Part shown: piece by piece, positions 22,229-32,872 of the stretch
Layout: the number at the start of each line of letters is the position of its first letter
How positions within the stretch are numbered: the stretch's first letter is position 1
Assembly: GCA_037953745.1 (NCBI GenBank)
Contig: JBAKBP010004427.1
Coordinates: 1-64,000, forward strand
Direction: 5' to 3'
DNA from: Lithodes maja
Lineage: Eukaryota > Arthropoda > Malacostraca > Decapoda > Lithodidae
Length of the DNA: 64,000 bases
Position numbers and translations under genes: made by a program
The notes under the pieces: model-generated
The model's input: only the letters and a program-made list of their open reading frames with translations
The model's database searches: none
Told to the model about the DNA's origin: nothing

Positions 22229-25200
22229 CTACCCAGGATCATATACCCTTGAACGACCATCTGCAACCACGTTGTCACAACCGGCAATATGGCGTATGTC
22301 CAGGTTATATACCAATAACCTTAGTGACCACCTGGTCAGCCTCATATTCCGATTGTGAAACTGGTCCAAGATCTTGAGAGGGTGATGATCTGGGTAAACT
22401 ACAACGACCGGACCATAGGCTGGAACATAGACCTCGAAATGCCCCAGCGCAAGCACAACCACCAGCAGCTCCTCCTCGACAACAGAGCAGCTCCCCTGGG
22501 CCGAATTGTACTTCTCCGAGCAGAAACTAACAGGATGCTCCAGCCCATCATCGTCCTTTTCAATTTCATTCATCAGGTTCTGAAACGTTGCTGGTGCATT
22601 CTTAAGTACGTCAGGCATAACACTGCACCGGTAGGTACTCCCGTCCACAACAAAACCACATACCTCTTTAGCACGCTCGGACAAAGGTACTTGCCAGTAA
22701 CCTTTTACTAAATCTACTTTCGTGATAGCCCCGAGGCGGTCTATGGTGTCGTCAACTCTTGATAAGGTATAGGCGTCTGTCAGGGATAATGCACACACAC
22801 TCTCGCAATCAATACACTCACTGATCTTGCCACTTAACACCGGTTGCAAAGTTACAGGCAACGACCACTCACGACATTCCTTATCCCTCAGACCCTTCGT
22901 CCACACGTAATCCAGCTCTGCTTGCACCATAGACTGTCGAGCAGGATTTATACGGTAGGGAATTAAACTGAGCCTTGCACTATCTCCAGCCTGCATGTCG
23001 GATTCTACCCCGTACATCAGGCCTGGAGAAACAATAAACATGCGAAAGTACTGCCATAGCCTAGTAAACAACTGCCTTGCACTGTCTCCACGAACAACAT
23101 GCCTAGTGCCCTCCCACAACCCAGCCGAGACCGCAGCTTCTAACCTGTAGTCTCCCTCCTTCTCCACCTTCGTCCCTAGAACAGCCAGGTCATGAGAGGG
23201 ACAATCAGTACCACCTGTGCAGTCACCCCCATAGTTCATTATTGCTAAGGCTTCCCCGCCGATACCGTACATGCGCACCCCCGCATTCCTTGTGACGACA
23301 TCTGCCTGCTCAGCATCACCGCTTTTAGAGACATGGCCAGATACAGTCGGTCTATGGTAGGGCTGTTGCATTAGACTAGAGCAGCATTGGGAGGCTATGT
23401 GACGACCGGGCACATCCACTCCACAGCCAACCTCACCAATCTGCTCAATGTCCTCCTTTTGACCACCACCCTTGGCAGCCATGGGTCGACCCTGACCTGG
23501 CAACCATGCCAAAGCCCCGTCGCCCACCTTGAACCACCGAAACAACGAGGCTAACGGTCTTTCAACATTCACGTGACCTGCCCGCGGAACATCTTGCACC
23601 GCCCGAGTTGTGAGACTCAGGGGCTCGGCACGACCAGTGGGGTATGAACCGAGCTGGTGCTGGAGTGCTGCACACTGCTGCTCAGGCAGGTGCTCTAGCG
23701 CTTCCACAGCCACCAGACTCGTGTCCCCCGCCCACTGCTCCGCCGAGACATGACAATCCCTACTCTCCTCCACCTGTGCCCTACTGCCCCCCTCTCCTTC
23801 TCCACCTTGGCCGCGGCAGACCAACGCAGGGACAGCAGGCTGCTCAGGTGGTTGCCTCACAAACTCCTCCAACAGGTTCACATGACATGCTTCCCCGTCC
23901 TCGTGTTTGATCTCGACAGCACCATTACCACACTTCTGAACTTCCGGATCCTCCAACTGCAGTTTACAAACATCTGAGGGAACCAACCTGTCTAGATGCT
24001 TCCGAAGCAACCCAAGTCCTCCCCCAATATCAAACTGAGCAACCCTTTTTTCTCTCCGTGTGTAACGTTGCTGCCTCGGAGTCTCTTCCTGCCCTACCTC
24101 CTCACTAGCTGTGACAGGTCCTGGGGCCTCTCCAGACTCCAACATAGGTGCCAATACTGAATCACCCGGGAGAGCCGCCGAGTCAAAACTCTTAAAACCA
24201 ACTCCAGCTTTAGCCTCCTCCTGTTGATCGTTCCTCCGCTGGTCTGAAGACGGAGGACTAGGCTGTGACACTTTAGCTGCCCGAGCTCGGGTGACAACAC
24301 ACGCCATGGGTTGTGCCTGGCACCGCTCGACCCACTCTTGCTCTTCCCTACTCACGTCGGCCGGCCTCTCGGCAACGACTAAGGGTAGAACCTCAGAAGC
24401 GGGCATTGCAAAGTCGTTGCCGAGAAGAAGGTCGACGCCCTCCACTGGCAGTTTCTCCACAATCCCGACATCCAATTCACGTGCCACACCATCCACCTCC
24501 AACTCCAACCGCACCAGCGGGTATGACCGAGTTGCATTAATACCCTGCACCACTACCACCCGAGCCGCGTTTATAGGGTAGCCAGTCAAGTTTTTCATCA
24601 GAGTCTGGGAAGCACCTGTATCACGCAAGACCTCTACTCCATGCTTGCGCCCCGCCCACATCACGCAACCCCGCCCTCTATGGTCGCAAAAAACATCCTG
24701 AGCAGGGTTCGAGCCTCCCAGGTGCTTCTGCATTGGCTGTGCCTCAGCCTCTGACGAACTGCCCCGGGCAAACTCAGATGACTTCGGAGACACACCAATG
24801 TTGCAGGCCAAAGACACAGCTGCTGTAGGTGGTTTGCTAGGACAGACTCTTGCAAAGTGCCCCTTTTCATGACAATGATAACACTCCAACTCCCCTTTGG
24901 GCTTCCCTTGGTACTGGGAAGGGCCCGGCCCCTTCTTAAATGGGACGGTGCTAGTCTTGTGGTCAGTCTTGGTATCATGGCTCTTGTACTTGTTTGCATA
25001 AGGTATATCACTAACTCGGGGGGGTGGGGCGTCACGCCCCTTGTTACCTGCCTCACTACGCTGGGCAGACCCGCACCCACGAATTAGTGATAGCCGGAGG
25101 TCAGCCATCTCAGCTGCCTCCTGTAGAGTTTTTGGGTTCTTTTCTTTAATAGTTAAAGTCATTTCTGCACCAGTACACTTATAAAACTGCTCGAGCAGAA

Positions 25201-26257
25201 ATAGCTCAGTCAACTGTTCGGCCGTCTCAGCTTTCTCAGAACGTGTCCAGTTTTTAAGTGCATCTTTTAAGTCCCGGGCATGTTCAAGAAAGGTCGCCTC
25301 CCTAGTCTTTGTAACACCCCGAAACTTCAATCGATATGTTTCTGGTTGCAACTCGTATGCCCGTAGGACAGCTCTCTTCAATTCTGGGTAGTCAATGCAA
25401 GACTCTAAAGGCAGTGCATCATAAGCCTTCAGACCCTTACCCGTAAGTCTTGAGGAGACTAGAGCTGCCCACTTCTCTTCAGGCCAATTATGCTCCCTAC
25501 ACTTCTTCTCAAAACGATTAAAAAATTCTGTGACTTCAGTTTCACTAAATACCGGCACCAATTTGACTAAGTGGGCCAAGGACTGTTCTCTTACTTGGCC
25601 CTCACGGCCCATCCGAGTCCCTGTCGACTCTGCACGAGTCTTATCTAAATCTAATTTAGCACAATATTTCTCCGAGTCGTACCTAAGCTCAGCCTCATGC
25701 CTCCTAACCTCAATCTCATGCCTCCACGTCTCATCCTCATGCCTCCTCGTCTCAGCCTCAATCTTAGCAAGCTCAAGTCTAAATACCATATCTGGAGACA
25801 GGCAGGAAGAAGGAGCTGCCACTACTGAAGGAGGGGGGGCAAAAACTGGGGAACCACCATGTGCACCACCCGAGGGCACTCCAATCTGCCAATTCTCATC
25901 CCTCTGTGGGAGAGTGCTAACCTCCGGTAACTGAGTGGACGGCACTGTGGGAGTCGAGTGAGAGGGGATCTGGGGAGGAACCCCCCCAAACGCCCTCTCC
26001 CCCGAAACCCCATGTCGCCCACGCAACACCCAGGAAATCAGCTCCCCCTTGGACATCCCTACTACATTGGAAATGCCCAAAACCTTGGCTATCAGGTGCA
26101 AGCCATAAACATCCACCCCAGTCAGCCTCTCCTCCGTCACGTGGTACCGCTTACTCACAAAAACTCTAGCATCCTCCTCACTGGTTACTAACGGCACACC
26201 TTCAAATGGCATCTCTCGCTCATCGTCAGTGCTAGTGCACGACATACTGAAGTCCAC
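22229..26257 (-). CDS. Gag-Pol polyprotein lacking integrase and RT active site (element II)
   Basis: An uninterrupted frame of 1,342 codons; Met at 26,255-26,257, about 190 bases inside the primer-binding site. Gag comes first: a coiled segment with repeated RRHE units (about residues 155-200), a capsid-like region, and a CCHC knuckle CYHCHEKGHFARVCPSK at about 456. A protease site, VLRDTGASQTL, is at about 540. Then come sequences that flank integrase in element III (EDGEA directly joined to CHVNLLEEF), so the integrase core is deleted in frame. RT motif A, KVDLVKGYWQVPL, is present. Motif B reads MPDVLKNAPATFQ. After MNEIEKDDDGLEHPV the protein jumps into RNase H, omitting the YxDD motif and the first RNase H Asp. 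About 170 residues before RT have no counterpart in element III. The frame is intact, but the pol functions are not. Confidence 0.9.
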   Translation of the reverse strand: MDFSMSCTSTDDEREMPFEGVPLVTSEEDARVFVSKRYHVTEERLTGVDVYGLHLIAKVLGISNVVGMSKGELISWVLRGRHGVSGERAFGGVPPQIPSHSTPTVPSTQLPEVSTLPQRDENWQIGVPSGGAHGGSPVFAPPPSVVAAPSSCLSPDMVFRLELAKIEAETRRHEDETWRHEIEVRRHEAELRYDSEKYCAKLDLDKTRAESTGTRMGREGQVREQSLAHLVKLVPVFSETEVTEFFNRFEKKCREHNWPEEKWAALVSSRLTGKGLKAYDALPLESCIDYPELKRAVLRAYELQPETYRLKFRGVTKTREATFLEHARDLKDALKNWTRSEKAETAEQLTELFLLEQFYKCTGAEMTLTIKEKNPKTLQEAAEMADLRLSLIRGCGSAQRSEAGNKGRDAPPPRVSDIPYANKYKSHDTKTDHKTSTVPFKKGPGPSQYQGKPKGELECYHCHEKGHFARVCPSKPPTAAVSLACNIGVSPKSSEFARGSSSEAEAQPMQKHLGGSNPAQDVFCDHRGRGCVMWAGRKHGVEVLRDTGASQTLMKNLTGYPINAARVVVVQGINATRSYPLVRLELEVDGVARELDVGIVEKLPVEGVDLLLGNDFAMPASEVLPLVVAERPADVSREEQEWVERCQAQPMACVVTRARAAKVSQPSPPSSDQRRNDQQEEAKAGVGFKSFDSAALPGDSVLAPMLESGEAPGPVTASEEVGQEETPRQQRYTRREKRVAQFDIGGGLGLLRKHLDRLVPSDVCKLQLEDPEVQKCGNGAVEIKHEDGEACHVNLLEEFVRQPPEQPAVPALVCRGQGGEGEGGSRAQVEESRDCHVSAEQWAGDTSLVAVEALEHLPEQQCAALQHQLGSYPTGRAEPLSLTTRAVQDVPRAGHVNVERPLASLFRWFKVGDGALAWLPGQGRPMAAKGGGQKEDIEQIGEVGCGVDVPGRHIASQCCSSLMQQPYHRPTVSGHVSKSGDAEQADVVTRNAGVRMYGIGGEALAIMNYGGDCTGGTDCPSHDLAVLGTKVEKEGDYRLEAAVSAGLWEGTRHVVRGDSARQLFTRLWQYFRMFIVSPGLMYGVESDMQAGDSARLSLIPYRINPARQSMVQAELDYVWTKGLRDKECREWSLPVTLQPVLSGKISECIDCESVCALSLTDAYTLSRVDDTIDRLGAITKVDLVKGYWQVPLSERAKEVCGFVVDGSTYRCSVMPDVLKNAPATFQNLMNEIEKDDDGLEHPVSFCSEKYNSAQGSCSVVEEELLVVVLALGHFEVYVPAYGPVVVVYPDHHPLKILDQFHNRNMRLTRWSLRLLVYNLDIRHIAGCDNVVADGRSRVYDPG

Positions 26258-26444
26258 AAAAAAATTCTCGAGACAAAAGTGTTAAACTTCCTATGCAAGC
26301 ACTAATTACTAAATTAACTGGAGTCTCTTAAATGCTTTACTAATTGCCATACAAAAAAAAATATTCTTCAATATGCACGCTAAAATACAAACAAACAAAT
26401 GTTGTACAACTCTGCAAAAATTTATACTGTTCACAAAATCCTAA

Positions 26445-26456
26445 GCAAGGTCGCCA
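26445..26456 (-). other. Putative primer-binding site of element II
   Basis: Minus strand TGGCGACCTTGC, two bases after the 5' LTR end ...GTCGTAACA. Resembles the site in element I. The tRNA was not identified. Confidence 0.65.
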
Positions 26457-26458
26457 TT

Positions 26459-28321
26459 TGTTACGACCTGGCACTCGGGTACACAAGGGCTCTCAATCAG
26501 GACTCAAGTACGGCTCGCTGCCACAACGGAAACACACGATCCCAACCCCTGAGTACTGCCAGCCGAACAAAAAACACCAATACCCTCCAGAGTTCAATCT
26601 GCTATAACGGGGTATACAAGAACTCGGTACTAGTGTTCAACAACAGACTAATAAAGAGACAGGAATTATCTAGTCTGGTCAACAATCAAACAAAGAAGTA
26701 AGAAACAACAACACCAAAGAATAGTGTTGGCCGAAGCCGAAGTAATCCACCCTTGACTAAGAACTTAAGAAGTCCTCCACCCTCTACTTCGGATCGGCAC
26801 TATTACGTTACGTTAATCAATAGTCCTTAAGCATCGAGCAAGGAATCTTCTGAAAAAGTTAGATGCTTCTCGGATGCTCGTAAGAAGTACGTATCGGATT
26901 TTGAACAGCAATTCAATAAGCAAAACACTGGCAATTAAATATCATTAAAGGTTTAAATTGACATAAGAAGAATTATAAGAATAGGCAATAGTAAATGGCA
27001 AACATTAAAAAGAAGTACTCCGCCAATGCACCGGCAATAGCCTACTCGGATTGTGCTCATGGGCCACTAATCACTAAAGTAGCTAAGCGTGCAACACATG
27101 AAATCAATAGTGCATAAACAATATCATACATAAGGAAAGCTTCAATACTATTCTGTATCTGCTGATCGAGCAAAGTCTAGCTGGGATGTAGTAGGCTAGG
27201 AAACAATGGCTGAGCAAGCGGCTCGTAGCCTAGCGAGGTCCTTAAGGCTGTGCGGCCAAATTACGTTAATTGACGGGATGCTCTCTTGAGAGATCCAGAT
27301 CGCTAGTATCTGGTTCTCTCCTGGCGATCCTCTCAAAGTCAAAGCAAACGAGTTAGTACAGTGTTGGGTGGCAGAGGCAAAAGCACTCACTCGCAACACA
27401 GTGCTAAACTCACAAGGTACACAGTCAGAAAGACCACCTAGGCTTCCCACGTCTCCGTTGCGATTGTACAGGTTCAACCAAATCTAGTACACATCGGAAA
27501 TCACAACACCAGTAGCCTTATCCCAGTCTAGCATTACCTAGACCAGCAGAAAACAGGAACAATAATAATAACACCCAGGGAAATGCATATACGAGTGCAA
27601 CAAACATTAATCAATCCTATTCTAAATTATCCCTTCCAAAATAGGCTATCTACTAGGCATATATCTCGTGAGAACTCAAGCGATAATATGTTGGCTGACT
27701 AGCTCTGCACCAACGGGACCATGGAAGTTAAAAAGGGTAGGGAAAAGAGGAAAAAAGGCTGTAAAGATAGTAGAGAAAGTTCACATCAGTCAGAAGAATA
27801 TATATAGTTAGCAAGGGAAATGAGAAGTCGCTCTGCCTAATGAGTTCTGAAGAAAATGTGGCTAGACTTCCCTTTTTATACTCGGCCCTCTAGTGAGCCC
27901 AACGTGAACTACTAAGGACCGCCCACTGACAATCATTACGTAATTGCTCTCTCTCAATCTGGGACATACAAAGGCTTTCCCACGTACTGAGAGGAGGGGG
28001 GAGGGGGGGAGTGCTAGTGAGTTAGGCCCACCTCCCGCATGGCGCACCCACTGACCCCCGTTACGTAATCTCTCTCTCTCCTCTCATCATTACAAATAAG
28101 TTTTATACACAATACTTATAACTAATGATATAAAATAGAACTCGTTGACTCAGATGAAAACAAAATACATATTCATAATACTTATAGTACAACGGCTCAC
28201 ATGAACTAAGTTAGGAAACTCTACATAGACTCCAGCCAAAGTTCCTGCCCTGACAATCCTAGCGAGAGTGGGGCATGACTAGGCGTTCTGTACAGCATGC
28301 TCACACTGGACATGCGTCACA
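26459..28321 (-). repeat. 5' LTR of element II
   Basis: 1,863 bp, starting TGTGACGCATG and ending GGTCGTAACA on the minus strand. It is the promoter-bearing LTR for the leftward transcript of the 1,342-codon ORF. A short plus-strand pseudo-frame reads out of it into the neighbouring LINE and is not a gene. Confidence 0.92.
27872..27880 (-). promoter_or_regulatory. TATA-like box in 5' LTR of element II
   Basis: TATAAAAAG on the minus strand, about 440 bp into the LTR. It is conserved at the same place in the other LTR (21,286-21,294) and in the LTR of element III (59,683-59,691). Placement upstream of gag fits an LTR promoter; the start site is not known. Confidence 0.55.
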
Positions 28322-29550
28322 TACGCTAGACATATCAAAGGCCTTCGATAGACTCTGGCACAAATCTTTAATTGCTAAACTACCCTCCTTCGATTTCTAT
28401 CCCTCCATCCGTGCCTTTGTCTCTAATTTCCTTTGCCATGCCGCCCGTTCCATAGCTGCGGTTGTGGACGGCCATCGTTCACTTCTTCATCCTATCAACT
28501 CCGGTGTTCATCAGGGATCTATCCTATTTCCAATTATCCTTCTAATTTTCATAAATTATCTTCTCAACTGTAACTCCAGTCCTATCCATTTATAGACAGA
28601 CAACTCTACCTTATACTATTTAATTAGTTTTCCAGAATGCCCCAGCAAGCAATCCCTAAGTAAGAAACGTAATGAAGCCATACAACACTTATTTTCTGAT
28701 CTAACTACCATTTCCAATTTGGGCAGAGAAAACCTTGTTACCTTTAATGCTTCCAAAACCCAATTTCTCCATCTATCTACCCGTTCGAAACTCCCAGCGG
28801 AATATCCCTTATTCTTCAACAATACAAAAATCAACCCTTCATCTTCTCTCAGTATTCTCGGTGTCTCTGTTTCTTCTACTCTCTCTTGGAAGGACCATAT
28901 TATCAGTCTTGGTATGGCGGCCTCCCAGAAGCTGGGTATGCTCAACCGCCTCAAGGGGTTCTTTACCCCTGCACAGCTTCTTGCTCTGTATAGGGGCATA
29001 GTGCGTCCTTGTATTGAGTATTGTTCACATGTGTCGGGAGGATCCTCTCACACAGAACTTCTAGACAAAATAGAAACGAAAAACCTTCTATCATTAATTC
29101 CCGCCCACTCACCGACTCTCTGCAATCTCTCTCTCTTCGCCCCAATGTTGCATCTCTCTCGCTATTCTATCGCTACTACAATAATCAGTGTTCCTCAGAA
29201 CTCTGCCAGTGTATACGGTACCACCTCCTCTACGTAGGGTAAGTAGTACCCGTCTTGCAACAAAATCCCACCCCTACTCTATAGCCTACAACTCTCCAAC
29301 TCCAGAGCGAAACAATACTCCCAAACTTTCTTCTATTCAACAGCTGATCTCTGGAACTCTCTCCCTAAATCCATCTTTCCCTCATCCTATGACTTAAATT
29401 ACTTCAAACTCCGTGTGTCCAGGCATTTTGACTTGAACGTTCCTTGATTTTGGCCATGTAACTCTTTCAACTCTGGGGGAGGCACTAGTCACAGGCAGTT
29501 TTGCCTTTTGAGACAAAAGGCAAACATAAAAAACATAAATAAATAAATAA
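28322..29550 (+). mobile_element. Jockey-like LINE, 5'-truncated or interrupted
   Basis: RT sequence starts exactly at the element II border: TLDISKAFDRLWHKSLIAKL (motif A), SGVHQGSILFPIILL (motif B). A degenerate motif C follows, where the usual ADDS reads TDNS after a stop. Then come SLGMAASQKLGMLNRL and LYRGIVRPCIEYCSHV. It ends in an ATAA-type repeat tail at about 29,530-29,552. Assignment to the Jockey/I group rests on motif style. Confidence 0.78.
28719..29237 (+). pseudogene. LINE RT C-terminal region
   Basis: The longest open part of this LINE, 172 codons, covering NLVTFNASKTQFLHLSTR through the C-terminal cysteine-poor region. It is separated from the N-terminal RT piece (28,325-28,595) by a stop at the former active site. 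The end of the ORF continues in another frame (29,188-29,397, including LATKSHPYSI), so at least one more frameshift is present. Inactive. Confidence 0.72.
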
Positions 29551-29956
29551 TCATAAAAAATTGCTGTTAAAATGGATATCTTATAACAAAACGATGTATG
29601 AAATAATAAATTCCTATGAAATAATTAATATAACTCCCTAAAATAAGGAAAAAGGCATAATAATAATTAAATAAGTTTCACGCCGAAATAGCTTATGAAA
29701 AACCATAATTATTATTCCTTTCATGATTTTCCTACAAACTACATGTGTGTACGTATAATTTAACATCAAATTCAATTTTGTATCTTGTAAATTGGTCTTC
29801 TTACAATGTTTTGTCTTTATCATAATTTCCAAATACTTTAGTTTACCATGAATATCTATCATAATATTTTAAGAAAATCGTAAAAAAAAAAAAAAAAAAA
29901 AATTCACTAATTCCTATAACTGGTGTAAATTACAACTTTGTAGACTTAACAAAAAG
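29551..29956. other. AT-rich unrecognised stretch with poly-A tract
   Basis: Contains about 20 consecutive A at 29,882-29,902. No coding signal. Confidence 0.55.
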
Positions 29957-30205
29957 TCATGGTTGATAGCAGTTCTCAAACTTTGACACTGTTTTCTGAC
30001 ACTTTTTGTATTTGGCATATTTGTCCCTTGTTGCACTGGAGGCCTCATTTACACTGCGTGTTAGTACATTTATGAGTTGTGAGGCCTTGCCAAGTTTATT
30101 CTCAAGGTCTGTGCGTTGGATGCAAAACCTACACTTCATTGCATTTTTATCAGGGAAGATTGTAGTGCGTCCGCTACACAAGCCACAAGCTCGTAAATTA
30201 GGCAT
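29957..30205 (-). CDS. Small cysteine-rich protein, probable LINE ORF1 N-terminus
   Basis: An 82-codon minus-strand frame with a zinc-ribbon-like pattern at its start (CGLC ... CRFC), followed by a helical, probably coiled-coil, segment (LENKLGKASQLINVLTRSVN). It shares ASSATRDKYA with the inverted scrap at 19,541-19,680. A cysteine pair region plus coiled coil is common at the start of CR1-type ORF1 proteins. A stop follows soon after, so it would be a fragment. Function is not established. Confidence 0.4.
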   Translation of the reverse strand: MPNLRACGLCSGRTTIFPDKNAMKCRFCIQRTDLENKLGKASQLINVLTRSVNEASSATRDKYAKYKKCQKTVSKFENCYQP

Positions 30206-30289
30206 TGTTTTTTAGGGGATACCCGTGTTGATATGTATAGATAGAGATAGGCTGGTATTTATGGCGAAGCAGTGAAGGGATGATATGAA

Positions 30290-30375
30290 GAGAGAGAGAG
30301 AGTGTGTGAGAATGAGGTATGATGGAGAGAGAGATTGCGTGTCAGGTGTGGTCGAGAGAGAGAGAGAGAGAGAAT
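30290..30375 (+). repeat. GA-rich simple repeat
   Basis: Interrupted (GA)n at about 30,291-30,301, 30,325-30,333 and 30,354-30,372. Confidence 0.75.
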
Positions 30376-30764
30376 ATGAAGTAGGAGGGCAGTGGTTATT
30401 AGTGTGGGCAGTGATCAGTGTTCTCACAGTTAGGTCAAGACCAAGAGGTTGGTTAGCGCTTGATGTATAGCAGACTGCACTGAACAGTGTTCTTACAGTC
30501 CTAGGCAAACCCCAAGATTGTCAGCTACTCCGATCCCACCCTGTCAGCCTTCCTCTGATTTAGGTCGCATGACACACCTTCATCATCGTTGTTGGATGTG
30601 AACTGTTTGGAGGCAAGAAGGGCATGGTGGGTTGGGTGTTTACCTGAAGAGCGTGAGGTCGACCCAGGCTGCGCGGGCACAACCCGGGTAGTTGCGCTGA
30701 GAGTGAGAAGGATTCAGAATCCTGATTTCAATCTTTGCGGGCAGCCGGAGTGAGGCTAAACGAG

Positions 30765-31060
30765 ACCCACTTCTTCTTCTTCTTTCTTCCGAGCTTCAGT
30801 GTTTCTTCTCAGCTTTGTTGTGCTTCTTTTTTCTCCTTCTGTCTTGTTCCTATTTATGTTCTTGTTCTTTTCTTTCCTCTGCTTTCTGGGTTTCTACCTG
30901 GTATGCAATTCTTCTTGTTTATCTTGGATCTTCTGTTTCTTACTTGCTTCCTGTTTTCTCTTCTGTCTTCTTTTATTTTGTCTTGCTGTTTCTTATGTCC
31001 TTCTTACTAATCCTGCATTTGTCTTATTCCCATTCTATAATCTTCTGTAATTTTCAAAAG
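30765..31060 (+). repeat. Pyrimidine-rich (CTT-type) low-complexity tract
   Basis: Strongly T/C-biased plus strand, beginning with a (CTT)n run at 30,770. Frames through it are long Phe/Leu/Ser strings typical of low-complexity DNA, not membrane proteins. Confidence 0.7.
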
Positions 31061-31188
31061 TTATTGTCAGTTTTATGGATTGCATATTTGGCAGGGTGAC
31101 TCTTAATATAAATATTCTGACTGCAGCCTTTTGCATAATATCCACTTGTTGGGAGCATAGAGCACAACAGAAAATCTGCCTACATTAT

Positions 31189-31300
31189 ACAGTGGCGGAT
31201 TTAGGGGGGGGGGGGGGCGAGTAGACCATGACCTAGGGCCCCGTGCCCCCAAGGGCCCGGCGCCCCCAAGGGCCCTGCGCCCCCAAGGAGCCCACACCTT
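31189..31300. repeat. Possible DNA-transposon terminus with G-run and 17-bp repeats
   Basis: CAGTGGCGGATTTAGG, a start like the ends of several hAT-type elements, is followed by 14 G (31,204-31,217). Then there are three imperfect tandem copies of a unit containing GCCCCCAAGGGCCC at about 31,240-31,290. No matching opposite terminus was found. Confidence 0.4.
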
Positions 31301-32129
31301 GGCTTGGGAAAAAAAAAAACGAAAATTCGATTCACAGTTTGCATTTTCGGTTATTATTTGTTGTACTATTGGGATTAATGGCATTATGAATTTTAGAACA
31401 TAAAATAATGGGTATTAATTAAATGTATAATGAATGCGTTATATTTATTTTAAACCCGTAAAATGTGTAATCCGTTTACCTGGTAGAAGAAAACATTAAG
31501 TTATCCCTGATAATTACGTTGCCATGTCTGTTTTCTTCAATGACGGAACATGTTCAAATATTTGTATTTCCCCTTACAGTTTCTGATATTGTGTATTAAT
31601 GTCAGTTAATTTTATTATGATAATCAATAAGCTTTTAAACATTATTATTAAAATAACATAACATATTCATGTTATAAGTTAATAAATTCAAAAGTTCACG
31701 TAGCCTCGAATGTTGCTGGCGTGGGGTAAGTAAACAGACCTGACCAAGCAGCTGGGCTGAGAAGGTAGGAATTGATGTTTTGTTAACAGTATAATTATTA
31801 TTGATTATTGGGAATCTAGGTCTCTTTCCTCAATTTATCTCACCCATCCTTACTTATAAATACCTGTGATTAAGTGGTTATGTTGCTGGTACTGCCTATG
31901 CCTTGTATTTTTGCTAAACCAATTATTATTGATGGGTATTCTATTGATAGTAGTCGACGATATAGCCTATAGCAAAGAGCTCGACAAGCTTGTTTCCTAG
32001 CCCAGACGAGATTCAAGAGGAGCAGATAGTTCCTGTAGGTGGAGGTGCAATTTTGTATGCCTAGGTCTATGGAATTTAGACCCTTGCTAAATCAATCTCC
32101 TTAGACCTTAGGATTTTTGCCTACATTAG
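31301..32129. other. Unrecognised AT-rich stretch
   Basis: No coding frame or familiar repeat. Confidence 0.5.
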
Positions 32130-32365
32130 ATTGGTGGAATAGGCTACCAAGTGATATAGTGGGATTAAGAACGATAGGAAGCTTTAATATAAAATTAGAT
32201 AGGCATATGGACGAGATGGGTTGGGTGTGAGGGGATCTTCCGGGTGTGGGCCAATCGGCGCTCAGCACACCCCCGTAATCTTGTGTTAATCTCTGACCGT
32301 TTTGGTGGGGTCAGTACTCAAGGTATTAGTGAGTTGGGCCTATAATTGGGCCTTGTAATTAGACG
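32130..32365 (+). mobile_element. CR1-like LINE 3'-end fragment
   Basis: Matches the last codons (WWNRLPSDIVG-type block, then LDRHMDEMGWV) and 3' UTR of the CR1 copies at 8,205 and 37,889, through GGCCTTGTAATT. The octamer tail is absent. Confidence 0.8.
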
Positions 32366-32532
32366 CGCCACGCTCAAGCTTCTTGTGGTGACCACCGTCG
32401 GGAAATTATCTTGTTGTCGCAGGACCCTAGGACAAGTGGTAATTTACTTGGTAACTCAACAATATAATAAGCTTTGTTTAATTAAAAACACTCCATTCAC
32501 AAATGGTATTTTTTTGGTAGTAACATATCTAT

Positions 32533-32872
32533 TTGTGCACACACAATTAATATATGTAGCACACACACAATTAATATATGTAGCACACACACAATTAATA
32601 TATGTAGCACACACACAATTAATATATGTATCACACACAATTAATATATGTATCACACACACAATTAATATATGTATCACACACACAATTAATATATGTA
32701 TCACACACACAATTAATATATGTATCACACACACAATTAATATATGTAGCACACACACAATTAATATATGTATCACACACACAATTAATATATGTAGCAC
32801 ACACACAATTAATATATGTATCACACACACAATTAATATATGTATCACACACACAATTAATATATGTATCAA
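32533..32872 (+). repeat. 24-bp minisatellite, about 14 copies
   Basis: Each unit holds a CACACACACAA run and then TTAATATATG, with G/T variants at the join (GTAGC or GTATC). The unit length is a multiple of three, so several frames stay open on both strands and give octapeptide repeats; these are not genes. Confidence 0.92.

Larger units (their letters stand above)
19873..28321 (-). mobile_element. Complete Gypsy element II (family B, internally deleted)
   Basis: An 8.45-kb LTR retrotransposon on the minus strand with two nearly identical LTRs, a primer-binding-like site, a polypurine tract and one long open frame. The 4-bp target duplication TACG lies at 19,869-19,872 and 28,322-28,325. 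LTR ends are TG...CA. It has inserted next to or into a Jockey-like LINE whose sequence starts immediately to the right. Integrase and the RT active site are absent, so it must depend on proteins from another element. Confidence 0.93.

Noticed and set aside
28275..28595. 106-codon gene starting in the element II LTR
   Set aside because: The first codons are LTR sequence and the rest is LINE RT; the frame crosses an insertion boundary by chance.
30735..31099. Hydrophobic membrane proteins in three frames
   Set aside because: All arise from a pyrimidine-rich tract rich in TTC/CTT/TTT codons in every frame.
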